A stretch of 64,000 nucleotides of DNA from Nostoc sp. TCL240-02 (GTDB lineage: Bacteria > Cyanobacteriota > Cyanobacteriia > Cyanobacteriales > Nostocaceae). The DNA is taken from the NCBI RefSeq assembly GCF_013343235.1, contig NZ_CP040094.1, positions 3,534,501 to 3,598,500 of the forward strand, read 5' to 3'. Position 1 is the first letter of the stretch. Every line of letters begins with the position of its first letter. The translations under genes were made by a program, and so were the position numbers. Below, one piece after another: positions 54,676 through 62,547 of this stretch. A model generated the notes under the pieces. The model was not told where the DNA came from, ran no database searches, and saw only the letters and a program-made list of their open reading frames with translations.

Positions 54676-54949
54676 TCCGTCGTTCCTTTTCAGTTTCTTT
54701 ACAGATTGTAACTGGGTTGGTGTCGGAATTTGCTACTTAATATCAACTCTACCAGTATATTAAGGCAAGCAATGTCGATACTAAAACCTCTTTAATTACT
54801 TCTTTTAGTCCCCGTAATTGATCAGACGCGAGCAAAACGCGCCTGTATCAGCTAGACAAATTATTGTCCATTGCGGCGCACCCAAAAAAGTATCAGAGCT
54901 ATTTTGTTGGTGGCAAAGCAGTTATCTAGTAAGTAGTGAAAGTATGTTC
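54676..54949. other. Intergenic region upstream of zds
   Basis: No gene. It must contain the zds promoter (minus strand) near 54700-54780. Confidence 0.4.
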
Positions 54950-55120
54950 TTACTTGTTTACATCTTTGCCATCGTCGGAGACAGGCAAACTTCTAATCAA
55001 TTCGCGAATCACATCGGTTGCGGGTCTACCTGTTTGTTGGCAATATTTTTCTAGTTTTTCCGCTTCCTGCGTTGCGAGATTAACTGTTATGCGTTTAACG
55101 GCCCATTTTTTATTTGTCAT
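54950..55120 (-). CDS. Small CopG/ribbon-helix-helix DNA-binding protein
   Basis: A 56-residue minus-strand frame: MTNKKWAVKRITVNLATQEA, then EKLEKYCQQTGRPATDVIRE and LIRSLPVSDDGKDVNK. A beta strand (KRITVNL), then two helices, with TGRPATDVIRELIRSL, is the ribbon-helix-helix pattern of CopG/Arc-type repressors. Such proteins act as dimers, often as antitoxin-like regulators, but no toxin gene is adjacent. It is shorter than usual ORF-calling cut-offs. Confidence 0.72.
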   Translation of the reverse strand: MTNKKWAVKRITVNLATQEAEKLEKYCQQTGRPATDVIRELIRSLPVSDDGKDVNK

Positions 55121-56786
55121 TATCATGCTATCTGCTGTATATCTAGATTGTCGAAAGAGTCTAAATTAAAGAGGGAACCGATAAGATTATCAGAATTTGT
55201 CTCAGGAAACAAGTAATACCATTAATATTAAAAATTGTTGTTTTGTCAAAGGATTCATAATTTTCTAAAGAAATCAAAAAACTACACTTTATTTGTTACT
55301 ATTTTGACAGTAAAAACAGCGCATAGTTCCTTCTAAGGAGGATAACCCTACTAACAGCATCAGTAAAGCCTGGCAATGAACTTCTATAAATCAATTTGAG
55401 ACACCTAATGTTGACTCAATCAAGATTTGCAAAATTATTTTATATCGAAATAATTTGACCTTATATCTTAACCAAGTTTGCCAAACTTACTTGGTGAGAA
55501 CATCTGGTATAACAGATGAAAATAAAGCTTTAGAATCATTGTTAGGCTAAAATTGTGTCTTACAGGCGGCTTAAGGCGAGATATACAGCTCGGAAACAAT
55601 CACTTAAAAGTAGGCAAATAAGCGATAGCTCTAGAGCAAACATCCATCTGTATCCATTGCTGTAACCAATAAACTAAGAGCGACTTAAATAGTTAAGGCT
55701 TTTTGCTTACTGCAATAAAACTGATTACTTTACCGTGCTAATGTTGTAGTCATAAACAAGGGTATAAGATTCATCTCACTGGGTATAAAAAACCAAATCT
55801 TTTGGTTGGTAAATTTTAACAGGATTACCTGTAATTTCACTCAGAAAAATTAATCAATAATAGACGTGGTGTTACTTGACTGTCGACGATAATAATATTT
55901 TAGTTTTGTTTCATGTTTTTACACTAAGTCCCCGAAAATATATGATGAAATCCTATATATTTTTTCTCTTCCCCCTAGCGATATAATTTGTTTGAAAGTC
56001 AGTATTGTTTCAATTCCTCGCATTCACCTATTTCGAGGTTGCGAAAATTGTTTTTAGCGAATTAATACGCTAAAAAACTTGCTTCTTAATATCTAAGCTA
56101 AGATAAAAACTACTGCTAAAAAAATCTTGCATTCATACCTCTATTGATTAGTAAATGTAAGCATAAAAGCAACTTTTTACTTCAATGTTTTTGTTGAGTG
56201 TATTCATTATAGCCATGATTTATGGGCTTTAAATAAACTTTATTTAGGCACTAAAACAACTCATTTTTAGACTTTATAAAAAAATTACAAAGAAAAAGAG
56301 ATAAATATGAGCTTTTGCTTAATGATTAAGCTCAAAAAGTAGTAGAAAAAAGATTCTGATATTAAAGTGCGTCGGCTAAGTTTGATTAAACCCAACTTCG
56401 TAAATACTTAAAAATATACTAGTGTTTATTTATACTAAAAATATTCAAATAAAATTACTGAAAAACCATGAGAATATAGATACTTCATGAAATTTAGGTA
56501 AAGTTAGCTGCCATCCTGGGATATTTACTAGTAAACCTTTGTAGAAATGCAGCTAACATCTCAATTAACAAGACTTGGAGAAAAATTAATCCTCTTTTCA
56601 AAGTTAGATAAATTTCTGCCTTGACGTAATAGGTGCATCAAAGCCAAGTATCTTGTAGTTCGTTTAGTACTCAGTAATGCCCCTAACTTCTCAGCGCTGA
56701 ATCTGGATAATATGCGAATCAAATATATATCAACTTAATTTCTTATAGCCGTAATTCTTAATGTCAGATTACGGCTATGAATGCAA
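55121..56786. other. 1.67-kb region without a recognisable gene
   Basis: AT-rich, no open frame with protein-like composition on either strand and very few HIP1 sites. Local structures: CATCTG-GTATAA-CAGATG hairpin at 55501-55518, CCAAGTTTGCCAAACTTACTTGG near 55474-55496, and an AAGGAGG at 55335 without a start codon at the right distance. No tRNA or known small RNA was recognised. Confidence 0.5.
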
Positions 56787-58430
56787 CTATTCTAATTTGA
56801 GTTGGGGCATGAGTTGGAGAGTGCCAATACCTAAATCTTTCGGTGAAAGCGATCGCGTTTCAAACAAAGCCATCATGTCTCGTAACTGAGGATTGCCACG
56901 AGAAGCTCCTGTTAATCCTTTAGCAATGATTAAGCCACAGTAGCCCTTAGTATTTTTACACCTCTGATTCCATTTTTTTCGAGCTTCTACATGAACAGGA
57001 TCTTCATCTAAAAATTCACCAAATAGGAAAAGTTCACCATTTTGAGTTTGCAATAAACCTAGATCGTAGCGATCGCCATCGAAAGGATCGGCACCTGGAT
57101 TAAAGCAAATTGCTCTCAGCCCGCTTGCTGCTTCAATTCTTTCAATTACAGTTTTAGCCTTGGGGCGGGAAGTTTGAATTAAAATCACTGGCAAACCGTC
57201 ACCCACTTGTTTGATTTCACCAGCCTTATGGTAAATTACCCCTTTACGGAGGTGATCCAACATTTCCCAGGACACTACGCCTAAGCTGAGAAAGGAGTCT
57301 TCCGGTATCAAGTCATCTTGCAATGATTGGAAATTTGAGGAGTCAAGGTTGTCAATTTCCTCATCATCGTCACCAAAGCCTGCCATTTCCTCTAATTCTG
57401 CTGCTAACTGCGACATGGTAGAGACTGTCACAGCCACAGATTTAGTTGATTCTTCCGACTGCGGCAGAGATATGCGATAACGACGGCTGAGGGTAGGGAA
57501 AATTTCCTCATGCAAATGGCGGCGGTGATCACGAATAAAGCGGATCAGACTTTCGATCGCAACGAAGATTACCAGTGCTTCTTCGTCATACAAAACAGAC
57601 CGCAGCCCTTCTAAGGGGTGGATATTACCGAAAGTGGGGTCAATTTCTGATAATGGCAGATCCGCCAAATCACTTTCTTCGTCATCGTCTTCATCTTCGT
57701 CTTCATCAGCACTCTCAAAGGTAAGAAAGAGGCAATCTTGCTTGAGAAACGCTTCTTCTAGATGCTCTGTTGAGTCTTCATCTTGTAAAACTGCGGTGCG
57801 AAACTGTTTTAAAGACTCTTCTGAGCGATAAAACAAAATCCCATACTCCATTCCCAGCATTCCCATGACTGAGGCGTAGAGTGTGCCAACATCCCACTTA
57901 TTAATCTCGATTGACAAAATTTGTTGTTCTTCCAAAAATTCCCAAGGTGCTGCTTGCCAAATTGCAAATGCTTTCTCTCGCAAGATTTGTGCATACTGTG
58001 GGGGTAAGTCAGGAGTTTGACTATCGAGGATGTCAGCGAATCCGCGAAATAGTTCGTCAATTAAAGGCAGTTCTGGTGCGTAGTCAATGGCAATATCCAA
58101 ATCTTGTAGCACTCCCCGCAGGTAAAATTGGATCTCACGGTCTTTGACTACAATTCTTTGGGGTCTAGCAGGTCTTGCCGGACTGTGGGGATGCTCCATT
58201 GCTCGCATTAAGGTACGAACGATTGCTTCTGGGCCAACATCTGAGGCTACTACATCCATTCCTCGGACAACACCTTGGGAGTAATCTACCCAAAGAATGC
58301 ATTCTCCCTTTTCCTCAGAGTTTGAGTGCTGGTTTGGTGATGACAACGGACGGCGATCGCCCTCCCATACAGAAGGAATTTGAGTTAATTTCTTCAAGCG
58401 ACGACTGGTAGAGCGATTAAAACTTGTCAT
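56787..58430 (-). CDS. DUF6930-type protein of unknown function
   Basis: 547-residue cytosolic protein. A basic N terminus (RSTSRRLKKLTQIPSVWEGD) is followed by ECILWVDYSQGVVRGMDVVA and HPHSPARPARPQRIVVKDRE, which I associate with the cyanobacterial DUF6930 family; a strongly acidic run of Asp/Glu lies at about residues 243-258. The second half ends with GYCGLIIAKGLTGASRGNPQ and a FETRSLSPKDLGIG segment. No enzyme motif is visible. Confidence 0.8.
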   Translation of the reverse strand: MTSFNRSTSRRLKKLTQIPSVWEGDRRPLSSPNQHSNSEEKGECILWVDYSQGVVRGMDVVASDVGPEAIVRTLMRAMEHPHSPARPARPQRIVVKDREIQFYLRGVLQDLDIAIDYAPELPLIDELFRGFADILDSQTPDLPPQYAQILREKAFAIWQAAPWEFLEEQQILSIEINKWDVGTLYASVMGMLGMEYGILFYRSEESLKQFRTAVLQDEDSTEHLEEAFLKQDCLFLTFESADEDEDEDDDEESDLADLPLSEIDPTFGNIHPLEGLRSVLYDEEALVIFVAIESLIRFIRDHRRHLHEEIFPTLSRRYRISLPQSEESTKSVAVTVSTMSQLAAELEEMAGFGDDDEEIDNLDSSNFQSLQDDLIPEDSFLSLGVVSWEMLDHLRKGVIYHKAGEIKQVGDGLPVILIQTSRPKAKTVIERIEAASGLRAICFNPGADPFDGDRYDLGLLQTQNGELFLFGEFLDEDPVHVEARKKWNQRCKNTKGYCGLIIAKGLTGASRGNPQLRDMMALFETRSLSPKDLGIGTLQLMPQLKLE

Positions 58431-58755
58431 AGAGTAAGTTAATCAAAAGAAGCAATTTGAAAGTAAACTTTGGGGGATAGCTAGCCTCGGATTAGGTTTT
58501 TATGGCTGTACCTGAAAGATAGTTGCTTCTGGGACAAGCCATGCTTGAACTCCAAAAATACCGAATCTCTAAACACACTGAGTCTCTCAATTCTAGAATA
58601 AAAACCTTTGGCTGCTTTTAACGGAGTGTTTACAATTTGGCATTTAACGACATCTAAGCCGCTAGAATGAATACAAAAACACCAAGGAAAACCCAGAGGC
58701 ATTAACAAGCCGATATCGGGTAAAGCTTAGACTAATTAAGGAGTGAAAAAAGCAG
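58431..58755. other. Divergent intergenic region
   Basis: 325 bp between the DUF6930-like gene and the divergent IscA/SufA-type gene. No structure beyond short AT-rich stretches; presumably both promoters. Confidence 0.4.
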
Positions 58756-59112
58756 ATGACACAAGCAATTCAGTCTCAACAACGCGGAATTCTGTTGAGC
58801 GAAGCCGCATTGCACCAGGTAAAATCCCTCCGGGACAAGCAAGGCACAGACTTCTGCTTACGGGTAGGAGTCCGTCAGGGTGGCTGTTCTGGGATGTCTT
58901 ACATGATGGACTTTGAAGACACTAGCAAGATCACCCCGCAGGATGAAGTTTTTGACTATGATGGCTTCAAAATTGTCAGCGATCGCAAGAGTCTCTTATA
59001 TCTCTACGGTTTAATGCTCGATTACAGCGATGCCATGATTGGCGGTGGCTTTCAATTTACTAACCCTAATGCCAACCAAACTTGCGGTTGTGGCAAGTCA
59101 TTTGGGGTTTAG
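58756..59112 (+). CDS. HesB/IscA/SufA-type iron-sulfur carrier
   Basis: 118 residues of the A-type Fe-S carrier family. The three cluster-binding cysteines are in [11 protein letters not shown] and [11 protein letters not shown] (CxC near the C terminus). GAGTG-type ribosome binding site (AAGGAGTG) 11 bases upstream. Lacks neighbouring suf genes, so it is a stand-alone carrier. An AATAGTCAAGAGT / ACTCTTGACTATT hairpin follows the gene. Confidence 0.94.
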   Translation: MTQAIQSQQRGILLSEAALHQVKSLRDKQGTDFCLRVGVRQGGCSGMSYMMDFEDTSKITPQDEVFDYDGFKIVSDRKSLLYLYGLMLDYSDAMIGGGFQFTNPNANQTCGCGKSFGV

Positions 59113-59166
59113 CCAAGAGGAGCCGATCGTGTGCGAGGTTTGCCAAAATTGATTGAACTCGCCTTC

Positions 59167-59204
59167 AATAGTCAAGAGTCAAGGTTTTCTAACTCTTGAC
59201 TATT
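59167..59204. terminator. Hairpin after the A-type carrier gene
   Basis: AATAGTCAAGAGT and ACTCTTGACTATT pair perfectly around a 12-base loop, followed by GCCC rather than a T-run; the arms belong to the GACTATTG repeat family, so terminator activity is uncertain. Confidence 0.5.
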
Positions 59205-59265
59205 GCCCTATGACTATTGAATCATGGCTAATGACTATTAACTAATGATTATTGACAAACTTACT

Positions 59266-59688
59266 ATGACTCAAACAGTTGAATCCCTGTTTGATACAGG
59301 TTTAGAACGCTATAAAGCAGGAGAGGCAGTAGATTCTTTAATCCCTGTATTTAAAGAAGTTTGCGATCGCGCTCCTAAAACGAGTGCTGCTTGGATCTGT
59401 TTGGCGTGGTTGTATCTACTCGATAACAAGCCCAACTTGGCTTACAAAGCTGCACAGAAGGCTGTCAAGTTAAATCCACAAGACCCACAGGCTAGGGTCA
59501 ATCTCGCCTTAGCAATGCTGGAAACAGGTCAAAAAGGTTTACGAGAACATATTGACATTGCACAGCAGCTAATTTTTGTCAATGAAGAATGGCGCGATGA
59601 AATAAAAAGCAGTATCGAAGACGGTTTAACTAGAAAACCAGATTGGCAAAGTTTAACAAAAGTCAAAAATTGGCTGTTGGAGGAGTGA
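59266..59688 (+). CDS. TPR-domain protein
   Basis: 140 residues; three tetratricopeptide-like units with ESLFDTGLERYKAGEAVDSL, SAAWICLAWLYLLDNKPNLA and PQARVNLALAMLETGQKGLR. Start at the Met of TQTVESL; the frame upstream is a GACTATTG-type repeat. No signal peptide. Probably a scaffold; partner unknown. Confidence 0.88.
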   Translation: MTQTVESLFDTGLERYKAGEAVDSLIPVFKEVCDRAPKTSAAWICLAWLYLLDNKPNLAYKAAQKAVKLNPQDPQARVNLALAMLETGQKGLREHIDIAQQLIFVNEEWRDEIKSSIEDGLTRKPDWQSLTKVKNWLLEE

Positions 59689-59702
59689 GAAGTTAAGAGT
59701 AG

Positions 59703-59722
59703 AGACGCGATTGCTCGCGTCT
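59703..59722. repeat. AGACGCGA...TCGCGTCT palindrome copy
   Basis: 8-bp perfect arms around TTGC, followed by GTACAGGAG. Same family as at 27.93, 35.95 and 63.79 kb. Confidence 0.75.
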
Positions 59723-59826
59723 GTACAGGAGTGAGGAGTTAAATTCAAGTAGAGAACTCTCACTTCTAACTTATCTGTCGCTTAGTTAGCAGTCATAAAA
59801 TTTTGGGCAATTAGACAAAAGGGTAG

Positions 59827-60075
59827 ATGAAAGATAAATTGTTAAATTGGCTAAACACAGTTTTAGTCGCAGATGTTTTTTTGGTTTTGTTTGGCTTTGT
59901 CTGGTTAGCGATCGCTGCGATCGGTGATTCTGTAGGAGTAAACTTGGGTTTAGATTTGTGGCATCAACTTTGGCAACCCGTATTTAACCCAGCGATCGGC
60001 ATCCTCATGGGCGGTGCAATTCTCAGTGGTATTATCAGTTGGGTTTCCAAAAAATTTTTCTCTAGTCAAGAATAA
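59827..60075 (+). CDS. Small membrane protein
   Basis: 82 residues with two transmembrane segments (VADVFLVLFGFVWLAIAAIG and IGILMGGAILSGIISW) joined by a short loop containing LWHQLWQPVFNP. No family recognised; such small cyanobacterial membrane proteins are common. Confidence 0.75.
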   Translation: MKDKLLNWLNTVLVADVFLVLFGFVWLAIAAIGDSVGVNLGLDLWHQLWQPVFNPAIGILMGGAILSGIISWVSKKFFSSQE

Positions 60076-60079
60076 AGTG

Positions 60080-60137
60080 ATTGGGAATTAGGAATTGGGG
60101 ATTGGGCATGATTTGTTACCTCCTTTACTCCCCTGCC
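60080..60137. repeat. Reverse-complement copy of the 47-kb repeat
   Basis: 60102-60137 is the exact reverse complement of 47015-47050 (36 bp), followed by the same CCCCTGCC context. It fills the space between the membrane-protein gene and the TIGR01777 gene. Confidence 0.85.
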
Positions 60138-60159
60138 TTATTCCCCATTCCCCTTAACT

Positions 60160-61080
60160 CTACGCAAGAATTTGTCTTAGTGCTGACTCTAAGTTAGGAT
60201 ATTTGTACTCAAATCCTGTTTCCAAGATGCGCTTAGGAAAGACTTGCTGACCTTCTAAAACTACTATAGCTCCGTCTCCTAAAAGAGCTTCGATCGCAAA
60301 AGCCGGAACAGGCAACCAAGAGGGGCGATTCATTACTTGTCCCAAAGTTTGGCTTAAATCTGCCATTCGGACTGGGTTAGGGGCAGTAGCATTGTATATG
60401 CCTTCTATTTCCGGTTTAGTTAAAGCTTGCATAATCAAGTTAACTAAATCGTCTACGTGAATCCATGAGAACCACTGCCGACCACTACCAATGGGGCCAC
60501 CAGCGAAGAGTTTGAAAGGTGGAATCATTTTGCCTAAAGCCCCACCATTGCCCAGAACAATCCCAAAACGCAGGATTACCAGTCGTACTCCAGCATCTTT
60601 TACCTTTGTTGCCTCTGCTTCCCAGGCTTGGCAGACCTGGGCGAGAAAATCGTTACCAGATTGGCTTGTTTCATCAAAATTTGCCGTTTCACTGGTGCCG
60701 TAGTAGCCAATAGCCGAAGCATTAATTAATACAGTTGGCTTGGGGTTAGCATTGGCTATGGCTTCAACTATTTTTTGTGTGCCTAACTTTCGGCTATTGA
60801 ATATTTCTTGTTTACGTTCTGGTGTCCAGCGCCCTTCACCAATGGGTTCTCCTGCCAGATTAACTACGCCATCACAACTAGCTATGACACTTTGCCAAGA
60901 ACCAGACGTATTTGGTGCATAGGCAACAATTTCTACATTGGGGAAAGCCTCAGATGGAAAAACCTTTTGAGCAAAAGCGGTGTTCCGAGTTAATACTACT
61001 ATTTTATGACCTTTTCCGTGGAGCCGTTGTACCAAAAGACTACCGACAAATCCTGTTGCTCCAGTAATTGCTACTTTCAT
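60160..61080 (-). CDS. TIGR01777 family NAD(P)-binding epimerase-like protein
   Basis: 306 residues of the extended SDR superfamily: dinucleotide motif [41 protein letters not shown] with the Tyr, [14 protein letters not shown] and a C-terminal DUF1731-like segment ([20 protein letters not shown]). These features match the YfcH/TIGR01777 family, in plants a chloroplast division/NADPH-binding relative. Substrate unknown. Confidence 0.92.
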   Translation of the reverse strand: MKVAITGATGFVGSLLVQRLHGKGHKIVVLTRNTAFAQKVFPSEAFPNVEIVAYAPNTSGSWQSVIASCDGVVNLAGEPIGEGRWTPERKQEIFNSRKLGTQKIVEAIANANPKPTVLINASAIGYYGTSETANFDETSQSGNDFLAQVCQAWEAEATKVKDAGVRLVILRFGIVLGNGGALGKMIPPFKLFAGGPIGSGRQWFSWIHVDDLVNLIMQALTKPEIEGIYNATAPNPVRMADLSQTLGQVMNRPSWLPVPAFAIEALLGDGAIVVLEGQQVFPKRILETGFEYKYPNLESALRQILA

Positions 61081-61376
61081 TCATTTTCTACCTCAGCCAA
61101 ACTCTTATTGTAAAGTTTTTGATCAAACTTTCAGCCTACAGCACTTTCTTTGTGGATAGAACAAATGCAACTGTATAAGATGCAATAGCTAAAACCCTGA
61201 TTCTAAAGTAGCGGCAATTCATTAATTGCCCTTACAGCGTGTAGTTTTGCGTAAGTCAGATGTATATCTGGTGATACCTAATCTCAAAACTCAAAAACTT
61301 TGCTTTTTGAATGACTTTCCGTTTAGATGCTTCGGTATTATAGGATGGACGGAGTGTTGCAAGGCGTGGGGCTATT

Positions 61377-61724
61377 ATGGCTCGCTATACCTGTTCGTTT
61401 ATTGTTTCTGTTGCTAGTGACCATCTGTTGCCGTTACTTGTAGAACTTCTACAGGACTGTCAGCTGGATATTCAATACCACACGGGCGATTACATTATCG
61501 CTCGTCAGATTCCTGGTAATGTTCCTTTTCCTAAATTGATCACAGTAGAAGTACTGGTTGATAAATCAAAATCTACTGAAACAGAAACCCGGATGAGTAT
61601 TGTGATTAAAAATGAAGAACTACCTCTCCAACTAGATAATTATTGCCGACAAATGTTTGAATTCATCAAGCAGGCTATTGAAAGTAGCCGCCATTGGCAT
61701 TTGATTGAAAGTATTGCAGGATAG
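61377..61724 (+). CDS. Conserved hypothetical protein
   Basis: 115 residues, no signal peptide: LVELLQDCQLDIQYHTGDYI and MFEFIKQAIESSRHWHLIES. Composition is protein-like and the ending is clean, but I do not recognise a family. It sits alone between the TIGR01777 gene and the FHA gene. Confidence 0.72.
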   Translation: MARYTCSFIVSVASDHLLPLLVELLQDCQLDIQYHTGDYIIARQIPGNVPFPKLITVEVLVDKSKSTETETRMSIVIKNEELPLQLDNYCRQMFEFIKQAIESSRHWHLIESIAG

Positions 61725-61748
61725 CTTTGGTAATTGAATTGACAATCC

Positions 61749-61765
61749 CACGGCTTTAAGCCGTG
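61749..61765. repeat. CACGGCTTTAAGCCGTG palindrome
   Basis: 17-bp perfect palindrome (centre T). Hairpins of this sequence resemble the end structures of IS200/IS605-type elements or related REPs in cyanobacteria, but no transposase or other end is nearby. Confidence 0.55.
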
Positions 61766-61796
61766 AGAGCGTCAAATTGTGGTTGGTAGTTATAAT

Positions 61797-62237
61797 TCAA
61801 TCTCCCAGATCCTCTAAATCCTCGGCCATACCGGGGTTTATTAGTGTAATGTCGTACTCGCTCGAATCCGTTTGTCCCAAACGCTGAGTGTTTTTTAAAA
61901 GGTAATAAATGGCACGTACCTGAGGTCCAAAAACGATCTCGTCTTCATTTCTGAGATCGTGGTTTGGTATCTTACGTCCATTAATCATCAAACCGTTGGA
62001 ACTAGCTTTACCTTTGGCATCACCATCTACAATCCGGTAATAGTAGCTATGACTATTATGCTCTCGTGGCAATCTTACTAATGTGGCATGGCGGCGGGAG
62101 ACAAACTGAGACATCAAACGGATATTACACTCGCGGTCTCTACCGATAGAATAGACGGGTTGCTCCAGAGAAAATTCTTTGCGACCTTGATCGTCTTCAA
62201 TAATCAGTAGATGGTTTTCATTAGTTTCTGCTGCCAT
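61797..62237 (-). CDS. FHA-domain protein
   Basis: 146-residue protein that is almost entirely one forkhead-associated domain, a phosphothreonine reader: YSIGRDRECNIRLMS, FVSRRHATLV, SSNGLMINGRKIPNHDLRNE, DEIVFGPQVRAIYYL. The Arg-Ser-His and Asn-Gly residues of the binding site are in place. The longer open frame begins with TTG; the ATG of MAAETNE is preferred. Ser/Thr kinases are not adjacent. Confidence 0.93.
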   Translation of the reverse strand: MAAETNENHLLIIEDDQGRKEFSLEQPVYSIGRDRECNIRLMSQFVSRRHATLVRLPREHNSHSYYYRIVDGDAKGKASSNGLMINGRKIPNHDLRNEDEIVFGPQVRAIYYLLKNTQRLGQTDSSEYDITLINPGMAEDLEDLGD

Positions 62238-62547
62238 TGACAAATCGGTGGAACTGTGGTTTAACAAGATTTATTTCGTATCGTAATTTTGCCATTTTCG
62301 GGCACCGTCGGTCTGTGGTGCTGATCTAAATAAGCTTTAAAATTGCATAATACATTGAAAGAGTAGAGCTTGGTCGTTCTACTCCAGTAGCTATGATAGC
62401 TTTTGTAGGTGTCTTAACAGGCTTTGTGATCTGCGTAAAACCTGAATATCGACTCAGTGTAACAAATAATTACGAATTAAAAATTGTTAAGTTGAGATGG
62501 GAATGACTAAGATTTGTTATGGGAAATTTTAGGTTCAACAAAGTATT
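62238..62547. other. Intergenic region
   Basis: About 310 bp with no gene recognised; presumably promoter of the FHA gene (minus strand) and the 3' end of the ATPase gene. Confidence 0.4.

Noticed and set aside
54818..55169. Plus-strand open frames opposite the small ribbon-helix-helix gene
   Set aside because: The minus strand encodes a coherent CopG-type protein here; the plus-strand frames have atypical composition.
55321..55380. Possible small gene behind the AAGGAGG at 55335
   Set aside because: No ATG, GTG or TTG start lies at a usable distance with a frame longer than a few codons.
57634..57831. Ser-rich plus-strand frame
   Set aside because: It is the complement of the acidic Asp/Glu run in the DUF6930-type gene, so its Ser run is a by-product.
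61226..61417. Open frame before the 61377 gene
   Set aside because: It overlaps the better-supported gene in another frame and ends in a Cys/Tyr-rich stretch without protein character.
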